64,000 nt of DNA from Bacillus_BA songklensis (GCF_042649685.1 NZ_JBHRZT010000043.1:1-64000), one strand, 5' to 3'; positions 17,434 to 27,308 are shown, counted from the first letter of the stretch. Made by a program: numbers and translations. The notes: a model not told the origin generated them from the sequence alone.

Positions 17434-18321
17434 TTAGAATAATTTAATTTTCCTTACACTGCCCACTGTTCCTGCCACTCCATTCCCTGTTGAACTGTAC
17501 GCCGTACCGCCAGCTCCGCCGCTTACGTTTGGTTCGTTCCCTGTGAATGTGTTGTGTACAAGCAGAACGAAACCGCCGCCGCCACCACCGCCGCCACCAG
17601 ACCAATAACTTGCGTTCATAACGCCGTTACCACCGTTGCCGCCTTTCGCTTCGATGGAGCCGGAATTTATTATATTCCGGGCGTATATTAAGACGCGTCC
17701 ACCGCCAACACCACCAGACCCACCCGAATAATACGGGTTACTATTATAAGTGCCTCCTGCTCCGCCGCCGCCACCTTGAGGGCTAATGTTATAAAGATTG
17801 TGGATTAATTCAAATGATTGCAATGCCGCCACTGTATAACTGGCGGCCCCGCCTGTTTTTACAGTAGCATCATAAACCGACCTACCACCGTTACCACCAT
17901 TCCCGCCAAATCCGGGGGATGTGCCACCACCATTACTTGTAGAACCTCCCCCACTCCCTCCACCATTGTTGCTATACTGCGTATAAGTGTCTGTACTGCT
18001 CCCATTCGTTCCGTTCGGGCCGTTCGCTTCGATAATCCCGTTATTGGTCAATGTACCACGAACAAAAATTTTGTATCCATTTGTTGACAGTTTAATGCCG
18101 CTGTTTATGGTTAAATTCTCATAATACATATCCCTTGTAAGGTTTGTATTAGCTGAAATCGTTACGTTTCCGTCCATCCCGTTCCCAAATAGGAAATTTA
18201 CACTGTTACGGGAAAATTCAAACGCATCCTCCACCCCTTGCCCCATCTTATTGAGTTCTTCGGCAGATAGGGCGGGTGCTTGACCATTAACAAATACCGT
18301 TTTTGTATATGATTCCGCCAC
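17434..18321 (-). CDS. Glycine-rich tail fibre protein
   Basis: 295 residues, GTG start with SD GGGAGG. After an N-terminal attachment-like segment (1-60) there is a beta-helix-like stretch (VTISANTNLTRDMYYENLTI) and then Gly-rich blocks (GGGSGGGS, GGGGGAGG, GGGGGGGG) typical of polyglycine-type adhesin or fibre tips. The high GC of these blocks reflects Gly codons. Likely a receptor-contacting fibre; the receptor is unknown. Confidence 0.7.
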   Translation of the reverse strand: MAESYTKTVFVNGQAPALSAEELNKMGQGVEDAFEFSRNSVNFLFGNGMDGNVTISANTNLTRDMYYENLTINSGIKLSTNGYKIFVRGTLTNNGIIEANGPNGTNGSSTDTYTQYSNNGGGSGGGSTSNGGGTSPGFGGNGGNGGRSVYDATVKTGGAASYTVAALQSFELIHNLYNISPQGGGGGAGGTYNSNPYYSGGSGGVGGGRVLIYARNIINSGSIEAKGGNGGNGVMNASYWSGGGGGGGGGFVLLVHNTFTGNEPNVSGGAGGTAYSSTGNGVAGTVGSVRKIKLF

Positions 18322-18323
18322 AA

Positions 18324-18803
18324 TTACAACCTCCCTACTACATCAGTACGAACAATGTTAATACTCTCTAATTCATCTTTGTCTCTGTCATAAAATACAC
18401 GAGCTACTAAAATACCTGTGTTTATGTCACTTGTTGCGTCACTTCCCGCAAAAATGCCAATCTCCTTAATGTGAAAATTTCCTTGGTCGCTGTTAATATT
18501 CACAGTTCGTTTCACCCTGCCCGTACCATCTGTTTCAATCTTGGTAAAGCTTTTTCGCTCTACTTCATTTCCTAATCTCGTATTACTTGGAGCCAAAGGT
18601 AAAATGGTTCCATCGTCTTTACCTAACCCAATATATTTAATCTGTAAATCTAACGGCGTGGCGCTCATGGTGGCATCTCTGACCAAATTAAGCCATGCGT
18701 CTGTAATAAGATTGGGGAACTTCACAATCTCAGGTTCTTGCCCTTTTCGCATGATCTGCACCTCAAAAGTTCCCATCCAACCTGCTAAACCATTTGATTC
18801 CAT
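18324..18803 (-). CDS. Tail-associated protein (baseplate/collar type)
   Basis: 159 residues from the ATG at 18803, which follows GAGGTGAGGAA; an upstream frame start at 18872 lacks a ribosome site. It has the pattern of phage tail-collar/appendage proteins: FPNLITDAWLNLVRDATM, then a beta-rich core with FHIKEIGIFAG, a segment typical of proteins that connect fibres to the tail hub. Located between the hub protein and the Gly-rich fibre. Confidence 0.65.
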   Translation of the reverse strand: MESNGLAGWMGTFEVQIMRKGQEPEIVKFPNLITDAWLNLVRDATMSATPLDLQIKYIGLGKDDGTILPLAPSNTRLGNEVERKSFTKIETDGTGRVKRTVNINSDQGNFHIKEIGIFAGSDATSDINTGILVARVFYDRDKDELESINIVRTDVVGRL

Positions 18804-18813
18804 TTCCTCACCT

Positions 18814-21060
18814 CTAACAAGGTATAAAAGTATTTGAAGGGTAAACATCGTACCCAGGGAACTTACAAGCAAACGGCTTATAGCTCATTTCCTCAGCGAA
18901 TCCAACACGCTCCAGCTGCGTTGCAAGACGGATTAATACTTCATTTTCGCGAATAACGTATGTCTTTTGACTTCGGGCCAGCTGCTTGAAGAAGTTCTCC
19001 CAGCCGCCTACGTCATCGCCATCCACGCATTCGATCGAATATAAGATGAAGTCATCATTGAATGGTTTGATTTCAACGGATGTGATCAAAAACTCATCAT
19101 TTACGTCATAATCAGGACGGTTAATCGGCAGCAATTGCCCTGCCTGCAGCCCTTTTTTGACGGTGTCAAACCTTATCCTTGTATTGATTTTTGCGTACTT
19201 CTGAAGCTTACTGTTAGCAAACTCTAAAGCTAAATCACTATCATCGATATTTTCATTTTCCTCTACATCTTCGTAAAGGCCTGTATCGCCTGTTCTAGCT
19301 TTCATTTCTTCAATAGCCTCTGCATCCTCTGCCACGACGATAATCGGGTAAAAACCGTAATATTCAACCCTCAAAATATCTGTAGAGGAAAGAGGTGTTG
19401 CATTCTCATCTTGAGTGATTTCTTTTTCATTTTTGGACCAATAGAACGCTTTGTTTTTATCAACTTGCCTAATCCCTACGGTTTGCTCTACTTCATTTAA
19501 GAAAACAACTGGTCGCTGTGCGATTTTATAACCCACCGGGAATGTGCGCTTGGATCCATCGCCTTTCATGCTCTCCGTCTGCAAATCGGTAATGTCTTGC
19601 CCGGCCCTTAGATACTGCCGGTTTCGGTACTCACTCAAATCTGTTTCGACTTCAAAGTTTTGTGTCGGGGAATGCTCAGGGGTAATGCTCCAAGGCGCTT
19701 TAAATTCGTCGCGCGCTACATAGTGCAGCACTTTATCCGACGTGACCCACCAAACAGCGCCTGAAAGCTCACAGATTTCGTCAAATGCCTGACTTGCCTT
19801 GACATAGTTAAACACAGCCTTTCGTATGTGCGTGCCGGCTGTTGTCTCTAATACGTATCGTATTTCCTTTATAGCAGGTGTTTTAGTGGTATCGGATGTC
19901 TTGAGTACCGTCTTTACATCTACACCCACAGCACCATTTACAGAGCGCCTAATTACATTGTCAGCTGCTAATTCCCATGTTTCCTGATCATCCAAGCTAT
20001 AATAAAATTCAACACTTGTTCCTGCTGGTGTTTCCCCATCCCATTCAATACGAATGGTTTTAATCGCGTCAGAAGTGCTGGTGATCTTGGGGGCTATTCG
20101 CTCTCCTTGTGAGGGATAAACAAGCCCCTCCCACTCTTCAAACACAATTTGATCAACTAGAGCGCGGTCATATCCACGGTCAACCGATTTATCTTTGTCA
20201 TAAATAAAGGTGATTTTATAACTACCAGGATCTAATGTTTTTGAAAAATATCGCCATGTTTCATCAATACCAGATGCTTTTAAAAGTAATGTTTGTACAT
20301 CATCTTTGGTCGCCCAAACTTCGAAAAAGTCCTCGTTTTTCTCCGAACTTACCCAATAAAAAAACGATAGTTTACCTATCGCTCCTTCTCTAACCGTAAT
20401 ATCGAAATCAGACATTGAACTTTCTCTATGATCGATTGAATCACTTCTGAACCCATAGGTTCCTTGATAAGCACGAAAAGAGCTGCGTTCCCATGTTCCG
20501 TTAAAATTAAAGTTATACGTAATATCCTCAAAATCCTCAACGACCCGGCTTATAGGCGGGTTGTCACTGATGTTTTCCAGTGTCATCGTTCCGCCATCAT
20601 CTATTTCAACTCCAGATAAAACACCGGACATAAAATCTGCTTTCGTGGTTTCAATCTTTGTTTCTGTTGTGGCATCCCCTGAATTGGAGGCAATAACACC
20701 GAGTTTAATCCCATCTTCTTTCAAATAGCGTTCATGAATATCTTTCACAATATCATGATCTACCCAATCTACATAGGTTTCCGCTACTATCCTACGATTA
20801 GCAATATCCGTATTATCGACTAATTGGACTTGTATGACTGATAAGCCGCGGTATGACTTGATTTTAGGTTTTTTAGCAAAGCCGCCGAAAATATGCGAAC
20901 CTTCTACATCGTAAATATCGACTTTCGCGCCGCTCTTAATAGCTAACCCATTTTCTCTTATAAATTTAATGCTGCCTGTAGAACGTTTCCCGGTATCGTC
21001 ATTAAGTGACAGGGAGTTTAGTACATATCTGGCTTCAACGCCATTTATAAAAGCTTTCAA
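18814..21060 (-). CDS. Tail hub / Tal-like minor structural protein
   Basis: About 748 residues from a TTG at 21060 preceded by GGCGGTGA, 4 bases after the tape-measure stop. The N-terminal 120 residues (KAFINGVEARYVLNSLSLND, VDIYDVEGSHIFGGFAKKPKI) resemble the hub domain of tail proteins such as XkdQ or gp27-like proteins. Residues about 190-320 form a beta-sandwich that looks carbohydrate binding (GTYGFRSDSI, FIYDKDKSVDRG). The C-terminal half resembles a second hub-like domain. No separate Dit gene is seen, so this may be the main distal tail element. Confidence 0.7.
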   Translation of the reverse strand: MKAFINGVEARYVLNSLSLNDDTGKRSTGSIKFIRENGLAIKSGAKVDIYDVEGSHIFGGFAKKPKIKSYRGLSVIQVQLVDNTDIANRRIVAETYVDWVDHDIVKDIHERYLKEDGIKLGVIASNSGDATTETKIETTKADFMSGVLSGVEIDDGGTMTLENISDNPPISRVVEDFEDITYNFNFNGTWERSSFRAYQGTYGFRSDSIDHRESSMSDFDITVREGAIGKLSFFYWVSSEKNEDFFEVWATKDDVQTLLLKASGIDETWRYFSKTLDPGSYKITFIYDKDKSVDRGYDRALVDQIVFEEWEGLVYPSQGERIAPKITSTSDAIKTIRIEWDGETPAGTSVEFYYSLDDQETWELAADNVIRRSVNGAVGVDVKTVLKTSDTTKTPAIKEIRYVLETTAGTHIRKAVFNYVKASQAFDEICELSGAVWWVTSDKVLHYVARDEFKAPWSITPEHSPTQNFEVETDLSEYRNRQYLRAGQDITDLQTESMKGDGSKRTFPVGYKIAQRPVVFLNEVEQTVGIRQVDKNKAFYWSKNEKEITQDENATPLSSTDILRVEYYGFYPIIVVAEDAEAIEEMKARTGDTGLYEDVEENENIDDSDLALEFANSKLQKYAKINTRIRFDTVKKGLQAGQLLPINRPDYDVNDEFLITSVEIKPFNDDFILYSIECVDGDDVGGWENFFKQLARSQKTYVIRENEVLIRLATQLERVGFAEEMSYKPFACKFPGYDVYPSNTFIPC

Positions 21061-21064
21061 GTTA

Positions 21065-24000
21065 TCACCGCCCCACACGTAACACAATCTCTTCTGCAAC
21101 TGGATCCACTAATTTACTTCCAAGTGTTTCTCCATCCACATCAAATGTAATATAAATTGGTCTACCTGCCACCGCTGCACCTGATGCACTATTAACGGCT
21201 GGAATTGTAGCCTGTGTCATTTGATTGGTCGCCTGGATTACGGCTCCCATTTGAGCCTTCATTCCTTCCGCTAACCCTAATGGAATCCATTGACCCAGTT
21301 CTTTCATTACACGGGATGGAGAATGAATATCCAAGGCTTTTTGAATCGTTCTTCTGATTTCATCGGCCATGGCCCTTGCCTGATCCATCAATGGACCGAC
21401 CATCTCGTCCATACCCTTCATTAAACCTTCTACAGCGTTACGGCCGATTTCAGGTAATGTAGAAGACAGAGCATCAAACTCTGCTTCCGTTCCATGACGG
21501 ATGTCTTGTGCCGTCACGACAAACTCATTCTTAAGCTCTTCCAGCTGTTCAGCTGAACGAGTGTGCAGCTCCTGAATCTGCTGATCCGTGTCCTTACGTA
21601 ATCCTGCTAATTCTGTAGCGGCCTGCGTTCGCGCTAATTGATTTTTTGCTTGCCATAAGGATTGATACTTTGAAAGTTGTTCATCTGATAGTTTAACAAG
21701 GGCAGCAAGTTCTTGGCCGGCCTTCGGTCCCATATCCTGTAATTCTTTCAATAATCCCTCATCAATACCACGATTGGCTAACTCTTGGACATTCTTCGTC
21801 CAATCTTCCAAGTAGCTCACTTGGTCTTCAAGATTGTTTAGAAGATCTGTTCCGACAACGTCCTTATCTAACTTAATTTCATCAAAGATACCGGCAAATC
21901 CCTGAATAGATTTAACCCTTTGCTCAACCGCCTGATCATATGCCTCATTTAAACGCTGCTCTTCCTTAGCAACGTTATCGTTAACTTCTTTAACCTTCGC
22001 TAAGTAATCATCACTTGCTTTTTTTAGTTGATCGTAAATCGCTTTACGGACATTGGCCGCTTGCTGTTCGGCTTCCAAGCGTTTATTTGAGCCCTCTGCA
22101 TATCGTGAAGCAACCTGTTCCCAGGCTTGTAATTCTTGTGTGAGGGAAAGCTGATTCAATCTTTTTCGTTCCTCAATCCAAGCTTTCTCATCATTGAAGA
22201 TATCTTGATCAATAGCTCTTTTGGCATCACGTAACTTCAATTGAGCCTTTCGCTTCTCATCAGCATTAAGAATAAATTTTCTTGTGACAAAATCCCAGAC
22301 AGCTACTTCATTTTTTGCGCTAATATTCTCTAGCTCTTTCTGCTTAGAAAGCCATTGTTCAACCGCCTGATAACGCTCCTTAGCTCCCAATTTGGCTATC
22401 TTCGTTATCTCACCAAATTGCCATTGACTTAGCTTGATTTTATCGCGTAAATCAGGAACGGCTACTTTTGCTAAATCCTCTGATGAATCTTTCACGGCAT
22501 TTTCGTGTTGAGAGATCCCCGCAGCCAATCCAAGTGACACCCACTTACCGACTTCCATCATTACGCGGGATGGAGAGTGAATCCCCAGCATTTTTTTAGC
22601 CCACTCCGGAATTTTAGAAGCAATTTCTTCTATTTTGGATTGCACGGAGCCCATTAAAGAACCAATTCCATTGACTAATCCTTGAATAATATTCCTACCA
22701 ATAGAAGTTAGGTTGACTCCTTCTAAAAAAGCCTTGGCCTTATTCCACCCTTCTTGGACCTTCCCTTTTACTTCACTCATTTTTGAGGCAACAGCCGAAA
22801 CTAAGGCCTGAAATTTACTCTGAGCAGTGCTCTTTATTCCTTCTACAAGATTACTTGTCAGTGTTCTGGCAGAAGACCACATTTCCGAAATTTTATTTCG
22901 TGTTGCAGCTAATTTTTCACTAACCGTACTTCTTAAAGCCTCAAATTTTTGACTTGCCGCACTTCTAATTCCCTCTACCAAATTCGAAGTAATGGTTCTG
23001 GCTGCCGTCCAGGTTTCTTGAACTTTATTTTTGGCAGCTGTGAGTTTTTCAGAAACCGTTGCCTTCAACGCTTCAAATTTAGTGCTGGCTGTAACACGTA
23101 TACTCTCCACAAGATTCCCTGTTGAGGTCTTGGCCTGAGTCCAAATCTCGGAAATTTTATTCTTTGCCGCTGTCATTTTTTCAGAAACAGCTGTTTTCAA
23201 TTCTTCGAATTTAGCCGCAACATTATTTTTGAGATCAGCAGCCTTTGCCATGATTTCATCCCAGTTCTTATAAAGCAGCACACCTGCTGCCACCAATCCC
23301 GCTATAACAGCTACAACTATACCAATCGGTGCGGCAATCGCTCCTATACTTAAACCTAATACCCCGGCAAGACTTGCAATGGCAGTGAAGATAGGAGCTA
23401 AAGCCATACACGCACCCAGTAAAACCCCAATAGCTGTCACAACAGCTGTAATAGTAGCAGCTAAGGTGGGATTATTCGATACCCATTCAGCTATCTTGGA
23501 GACAAAGGAAGCAATGACCAATAATAATGGTTCTAAGGCTGTTTTTATGTTGGTGAATGCTTGTTGCAGTTGAGTAGCAGCATCTGCATTTATCATACTA
23601 ACTGAATTGTTTACATCGTCTACCCCAGCTTTTAAATCCGCAGTCCCTTGTTCAGCTTTAAGGAGAGTATCCACTACTTTCATGCCTTGATCTTCCCACA
23701 TGGTGCCAAACATTTGAGTTCCCAACTGATTCCTTACTGTTTCATCTTTTACGCCGGCTAACGCTTTAGTAACTTCCAACATGGCTAGTTGTCCGTCTTC
23801 TCCGCCTTTTGCGATAGTTTGTCCCCATGTTTGGAACTGCTTTGCAGATATATCGGTTTGCGATAGGATCCCCGTCAGTTCTTTTGAGAGTCCTGAGCCG
23901 AAGTCAGCCATTTGAATTCTTCCCTCTTTAATACCATCGAGGAGGTTGTCTATATTCCAGCTTTTAGCGTCTATTCCCGCCGCAAAAATATTTTGAATCT

Positions 24001-25165
24001 GTTCTGCATCGTAACCAGCCATTTTCAGTTGAGTTCCATACTCGGCAATAATATCTATTTCGCCAGGCGGAAACCCTACTTTTAATAGTGAATTTACTAA
24101 CCCTAACGCTTCTTCATTAGTAATTCCGAGACTTGAAGCAATTTCGTTTGTTTCTTGAATTAACTCTGAAAAATCAATTTCTGAGAAAGTAGCCGAAATA
24201 GTAGCTGCTCCAGCAACGATAGCTGCGTTTGCCTCATCAGAAGCATCTTTATTTAATGCCCATTGTTTTCGAACACCTTCAAGAGCCGCCTCTTGATCAC
24301 CGATATAGGACGTAGCAGTATTTATTGCATCTTTAACCGCTGCCTTTGACTCCTCCGGAACCTCCATTGAAATATTAATTTTAGTATTTAAGCTAGAAGT
24401 ATCTAAAGCCGTCTGGACTGCTCCAGCGATACCACCACCCGCCACTAATGCACCTGCTACCCCCTCAAGCGCACCCTCCAAACCGCTGACTGACTCTTCG
24501 GCTGATTTGGCTTCTTTAGAAAGATCACCTAACTCTTTTTTTACGGATTTTAAAGAAGCCCCATCATCCACAGATGACAGAGCTTTTTTAAATTTATCTA
24601 TATCAGCGCCGACACCCAGCGCTTCTTGTCCAATTTTACTTATTGCTGCTTCAAGCTGTTTGGATGAGGCGGTTCCGTTTTTTATAGCATTCGTGAGTGA
24701 ACTTCCCAGTGAATTGGCGAAATCATCCACACTTTTGCCTGTTGCTTTAAAAAATGTTTCTAGCTGTTTAGTTGAATTTGCCGCTTTCTCCTGTTCAGCT
24801 TGCAAGTCTGATAGCTTATTTCTCAGGCCATCCAATGAACCTTGAGTGAATTCAATTTCACGGCGAAAAGCCCTATAGGTTTCCTCTGATATTTTCCCGG
24901 CCGCAAACTGCGCATCTACCTGCGCCTGAGCTGCCTTTAATTGATTTAATTTTTCCGATGTGACTGCTATCTGATCAGACAGCAGTTTTTGTTTCTGGGC
25001 AATCGCTTCGGTATTGCCGGGATTAAACTTTAATAGCCTTTCAACTTGCTTTAATTCTTGCTGTAAAGAGACAGATTGTTTATTAACATTCTTTAATGCC
25101 TTATCTAAACCGGTTGTCTCTCCGCCTATCTCAATTGTAATTCCTTTAATTCTCTTATCAGCCAT
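21065..25165 (-). CDS. Tape measure protein
   Basis: 1366 residues, the longest gene, as expected for the protein that sets tail length. The N-terminal 140 residues are coiled coil, residues about 220-420 carry the TP901-type tape-measure core (EEALGLVNSLLKVGF), hydrophobic segments lie around 560-650, and about 660-850 contains three to four copies of a repeat of about 44 residues. Two copies of a GIHSPSRVM / DIHSPSRVM motif mark later regions. Start at 25165 with SD GAGGTG. Directly follows the gpGT frame. Confidence 0.93.
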   Translation of the reverse strand: MADKRIKGITIEIGGETTGLDKALKNVNKQSVSLQQELKQVERLLKFNPGNTEAIAQKQKLLSDQIAVTSEKLNQLKAAQAQVDAQFAAGKISEETYRAFRREIEFTQGSLDGLRNKLSDLQAEQEKAANSTKQLETFFKATGKSVDDFANSLGSSLTNAIKNGTASSKQLEAAISKIGQEALGVGADIDKFKKALSSVDDGASLKSVKKELGDLSKEAKSAEESVSGLEGALEGVAGALVAGGGIAGAVQTALDTSSLNTKINISMEVPEESKAAVKDAINTATSYIGDQEAALEGVRKQWALNKDASDEANAAIVAGAATISATFSEIDFSELIQETNEIASSLGITNEEALGLVNSLLKVGFPPGEIDIIAEYGTQLKMAGYDAEQIQNIFAAGIDAKSWNIDNLLDGIKEGRIQMADFGSGLSKELTGILSQTDISAKQFQTWGQTIAKGGEDGQLAMLEVTKALAGVKDETVRNQLGTQMFGTMWEDQGMKVVDTLLKAEQGTADLKAGVDDVNNSVSMINADAATQLQQAFTNIKTALEPLLLVIASFVSKIAEWVSNNPTLAATITAVVTAIGVLLGACMALAPIFTAIASLAGVLGLSIGAIAAPIGIVVAVIAGLVAAGVLLYKNWDEIMAKAADLKNNVAAKFEELKTAVSEKMTAAKNKISEIWTQAKTSTGNLVESIRVTASTKFEALKATVSEKLTAAKNKVQETWTAARTITSNLVEGIRSAASQKFEALRSTVSEKLAATRNKISEMWSSARTLTSNLVEGIKSTAQSKFQALVSAVASKMSEVKGKVQEGWNKAKAFLEGVNLTSIGRNIIQGLVNGIGSLMGSVQSKIEEIASKIPEWAKKMLGIHSPSRVMMEVGKWVSLGLAAGISQHENAVKDSSEDLAKVAVPDLRDKIKLSQWQFGEITKIAKLGAKERYQAVEQWLSKQKELENISAKNEVAVWDFVTRKFILNADEKRKAQLKLRDAKRAIDQDIFNDEKAWIEERKRLNQLSLTQELQAWEQVASRYAEGSNKRLEAEQQAANVRKAIYDQLKKASDDYLAKVKEVNDNVAKEEQRLNEAYDQAVEQRVKSIQGFAGIFDEIKLDKDVVGTDLLNNLEDQVSYLEDWTKNVQELANRGIDEGLLKELQDMGPKAGQELAALVKLSDEQLSKYQSLWQAKNQLARTQAATELAGLRKDTDQQIQELHTRSAEQLEELKNEFVVTAQDIRHGTEAEFDALSSTLPEIGRNAVEGLMKGMDEMVGPLMDQARAMADEIRRTIQKALDIHSPSRVMKELGQWIPLGLAEGMKAQMGAVIQATNQMTQATIPAVNSASGAAVAGRPIYITFDVDGETLGSKLVDPVAEEIVLRVGR

Positions 25166-25180
25166 GGTTTCACCTCACTT

Positions 25181-25743
25181 TTAGAAAGCATCAAAATCAT
25201 TTTGTGTGGCTTGACGAACCTGATTTTGGGTGTTTGGATTCTGAAGATCTACAAACTCGTGTATATAGTCCAGGCACATACCGACGGTCATATCCTCTAA
25301 ATCACTTTTAGTAAGTCCCCACTTATAACAAAGAGCAAGGAACGTTTCAGTAGAAAATTCTCTACTGCTATTCGTCCCTTGCCCTTTGTTTTTATCTATT
25401 TTTTTTTACCCTGAATCGTAGACATGATTAAATCCATTAACTCCGGGAGGATGTCTAGAAGTGGAAACTCCTCAAAATCATCTAGCCAAGTGATTGGATC
25501 AGAGATAGATGGATCGGCTGTTTTCGCCAGCGTCCAAGCAATGTTATAAAACACTTCAAAATCTAAATCGTTAATATTGCCGGAATCGATATTTTCTTTA
25601 TCCAATTTGCCTAATGAATTTAATTTTATTATTTCAACAAGATAGTCTTTATGGAACTGAGCCTTGTATCGCAAAGGAGTTGCTGCGGTACTTTTAAATC
25701 GCACCTGCTTACCATCTATAACAATTGTTTTTTCCATACTCAA
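25181..25743 (-). CDS. Tail assembly chaperone gpGT (-1 frameshift product)
   Basis: The zero-frame protein ends GKKK then TAG. Nine A residues (25399-25407) form a slippery run; a -1 slip continues as IDKNKGQGTNSSREFSTETF and reads openly for about 70 codons to TAA at 25181, ending NDFDAF just before the tape-measure gene. Programmed -1 frameshifting of two short genes before the tape measure is conserved in long-tailed phages (lambda gpG/gpGT). The extension has a helical pattern with a TFLALCYKWGLTKSDLEDMTVG segment. The frameshift itself is inferred. Confidence 0.75.
25396..25743 (-). CDS. Tail assembly chaperone gpG-like
   Basis: 115 residues, zero-frame product. Starts MSMEKTIVIDGKQVRFKSTA and ends DLIMSTIQGKKK at the A-run. 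The size and position between the tail tube and tape-measure genes fit gpG-type chaperones, which bind the tape measure during tail assembly and are absent from the virion. The domain has helices with FEVFYNIAWTLAKTADP. Confidence 0.8.
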   Translation of the reverse strand: MSMEKTIVIDGKQVRFKSTAATPLRYKAQFHKDYLVEIIKLNSLGKLDKENIDSGNINDLDFEVFYNIAWTLAKTADPSISDPITWLDDFEEFPLLDILPELMDLIMSTIQGKKK

Positions 25744-25750
25744 TCACCCT

Positions 25751-26320
25751 TTATACTGTTGGAGTTTTTTCATAAACTTTTGTATACCATGCATCATAAA
25801 CGGCAGCCGGTGTGGAGGCAGTTGTTTTTGTTTTAACCGCGCGATCTGTCTCACGAGGCGCAGCTACAAATGTCAGTTCATTAGCATTTGGCTCTGCTGT
25901 GTTTGTTTTTGTAGAAGATGCGATGGTAGGACGATTTGCTGTGCAATTGTAAAGAACATGACGGGTAGCTTTGACATCCCCATCGAACTCAAATAAGAGT
26001 GCAAAAGGCTTCCCTTTGCTAGACGACTTCTCTGTCAATACCATGTCAGTTGCGTCTTTTTCTTCACCCAGAGCATCTATAGCGAATTGTTCAGGAATAT
26101 TCGCAAGAGAAACTGTACCGTCATATCCTTGATTGTTACTTGCTGAATAGTAAAGCATATCATCCGCATAAAATTCCGTCATATCTCCCCTTGGTTCAAT
26201 GGATAGCTCAATTCCCCCTGGTAATGGAATAGGAGTTTCATAAGTGATAACGCCATTTGCAACTGTATAAGGTGCATAATGTACATTTTTAAGACCAAAA
26301 GTAACTTTATTTTCCGGCAT
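25751..26320 (-). CDS. Major tail protein (phi13 family)
   Basis: 189 residues. The start KVTFGLKNVHYAPYTV, the core LPGGIELSIEPRGDMTEFYADDMLYY and KPFALLFEFDGDV are typical of the phi13-type tail tube subunit. It forms the tube around the tape measure. Followed by gpG after 7 bases and preceded by the tail-terminator-type gene with overlap of 1-2 bases. Confidence 0.85.
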   Translation of the reverse strand: MPENKVTFGLKNVHYAPYTVANGVITYETPIPLPGGIELSIEPRGDMTEFYADDMLYYSASNNQGYDGTVSLANIPEQFAIDALGEEKDATDMVLTEKSSSKGKPFALLFEFDGDVKATRHVLYNCTANRPTIASSTKTNTAEPNANELTFVAAPRETDRAVKTKTTASTPAAVYDAWYTKVYEKTPTV

Positions 26321-26321
26321 A

Positions 26322-26651
26322 TTAGATCAACCTCACTTCGTATATTTTTTGAAATAGTTTTTCAGATTCTATAAATGTCTCAGTAGAGTCATAGGGGATA
26401 TTATTCTCATCTAGTACCGTTTCAAGCTTGCTTTCAGCAATTAAATCCTTCTTAGTCGTGTATAGTTCAATTTGAATGTTGTCGATTTTCTTATACACCT
26501 TGCCATCAGCCATGAAGTTTGATGAATAAGTGAACAGATAACAAATATAAGGTGGGGAAGGTACGGGATTGTTTTCCGTTGGCGTAAAATGTGAATACGT
26601 GACAGGATACCCCGTTTTATCAAGTATCTTTTTTAAATCAACTAATGTCAT
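26322..26651 (-). CDS. Tail terminator / minor tail protein
   Basis: 109 residues. TLVDLKKILDKTGYPVTYSHF, then PPYICYLFTYSSNFMADGKVY and IQIELYTTKKD are the pattern of the tail-completion family found between HK97 gp10 and the major tail protein. It likely caps the tail tube and joins it to the head. Overlaps the upstream gene by 4 bases (ATGA-type coupling). Confidence 0.7.
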   Translation of the reverse strand: MTLVDLKKILDKTGYPVTYSHFTPTENNPVPSPPYICYLFTYSSNFMADGKVYKKIDNIQIELYTTKKDLIAESKLETVLDENNIPYDSTETFIESEKLFQKIYEVRLI

Positions 26652-27004
26652 GATTTAATCGCCTTCTCTACACGTTCCTCAAATTCCTTAACCATCTGTT
26701 CTTCTACAGGACGAATATGAGGAATGCCAACCACTCTTCCACCTCCTGCTTTTGCATGGCCATGCTCAAGCAGATGAGTAAGCTGGTAATCCGTACGATT
26801 GTGAACAATGATATCTTGCCCTACCTTCTTCCGGGTCCAGCCTTTGGCATAACTTCCTGTTTCTTTAGGACTGGCTGCCTTTAATGCAGTAACGCCTGTT
26901 TTAGTCACATCTTCTTTTGCGTTTTCTAACTCTTCTTCTACCGAGGTGGTATATTGGGCAAGCTGCTTCGTTAGCTCTTTTGCAATATCGTCGATCCTAA
27001 CCAC
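26648..27004 (-). CDS. HK97 gp10-like head-tail component
   Basis: 118 residues, GTG start. Helical N-terminus then GVTALKAASPKETGSYAKGW and HLLEHGHAKAGGGRVVGIPHIRP, the HK97 gp10 family hallmark (LEYGH...HI.P). Part of the neck/tail joining complex. Overlaps the head-closure gene by 8 bases. Confidence 0.85.
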   Translation of the reverse strand: MVRIDDIAKELTKQLAQYTTSVEEELENAKEDVTKTGVTALKAASPKETGSYAKGWTRKKVGQDIIVHNRTDYQLTHLLEHGHAKAGGGRVVGIPHIRPVEEQMVKEFEERVEKAIKS

Positions 27005-27308
27005 CAGCTCTCACCTCACAATAAAGCTCTATCCTCTCATCCGACCTCTCATAGGTACGATAAACGGAATAAATATCATTTTCGTATTTCAATCTTGTTT
27101 CTTTTTGGTAGTCGAATAAATTAATGATTAAAACACAACTGGCTTTAATGCCGTTCTGGCCTGCCGAAAAAAACTCAGCCCGTGAGGCACTGTTTTTTTC
27201 ACAAAAAACTTGCCTGCTGTAATCTTCAATTTCCTCTTTCTGACCAAGCTCATCTTCCACAGTGGTGACGACAGGGAAAAACAGAATGTCATTCACTTGT
27301 ATAATCAC
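26997..27308 (-). CDS. Phage head closure protein (gp16/Stf-type adaptor)
   Basis: 103 residues, small beta-barrel pattern with DDILFFPVVTTVEDELGQKE-like start and INLFDYQKETRLKYENDIYSVYRTYER. Size and order fit the SPP1 gp16/HK97 head-closure family. Overlaps the connector gene by 20 bases. Confidence 0.75.
   Translation of the reverse strand: MIIQVNDILFFPVVTTVEDELGQKEEIEDYSRQVFCEKNSASRAEFFSAGQNGIKASCVLIINLFDYQKETRLKYENDIYSVYRTYERSDERIELYCEVRAGG

Noticed and set aside
24507..24845. Plus-strand frame of 112 codons inside the tape measure gene
   Set aside because: Antisense shadow of a long coiled-coil gene with no ribosome site.
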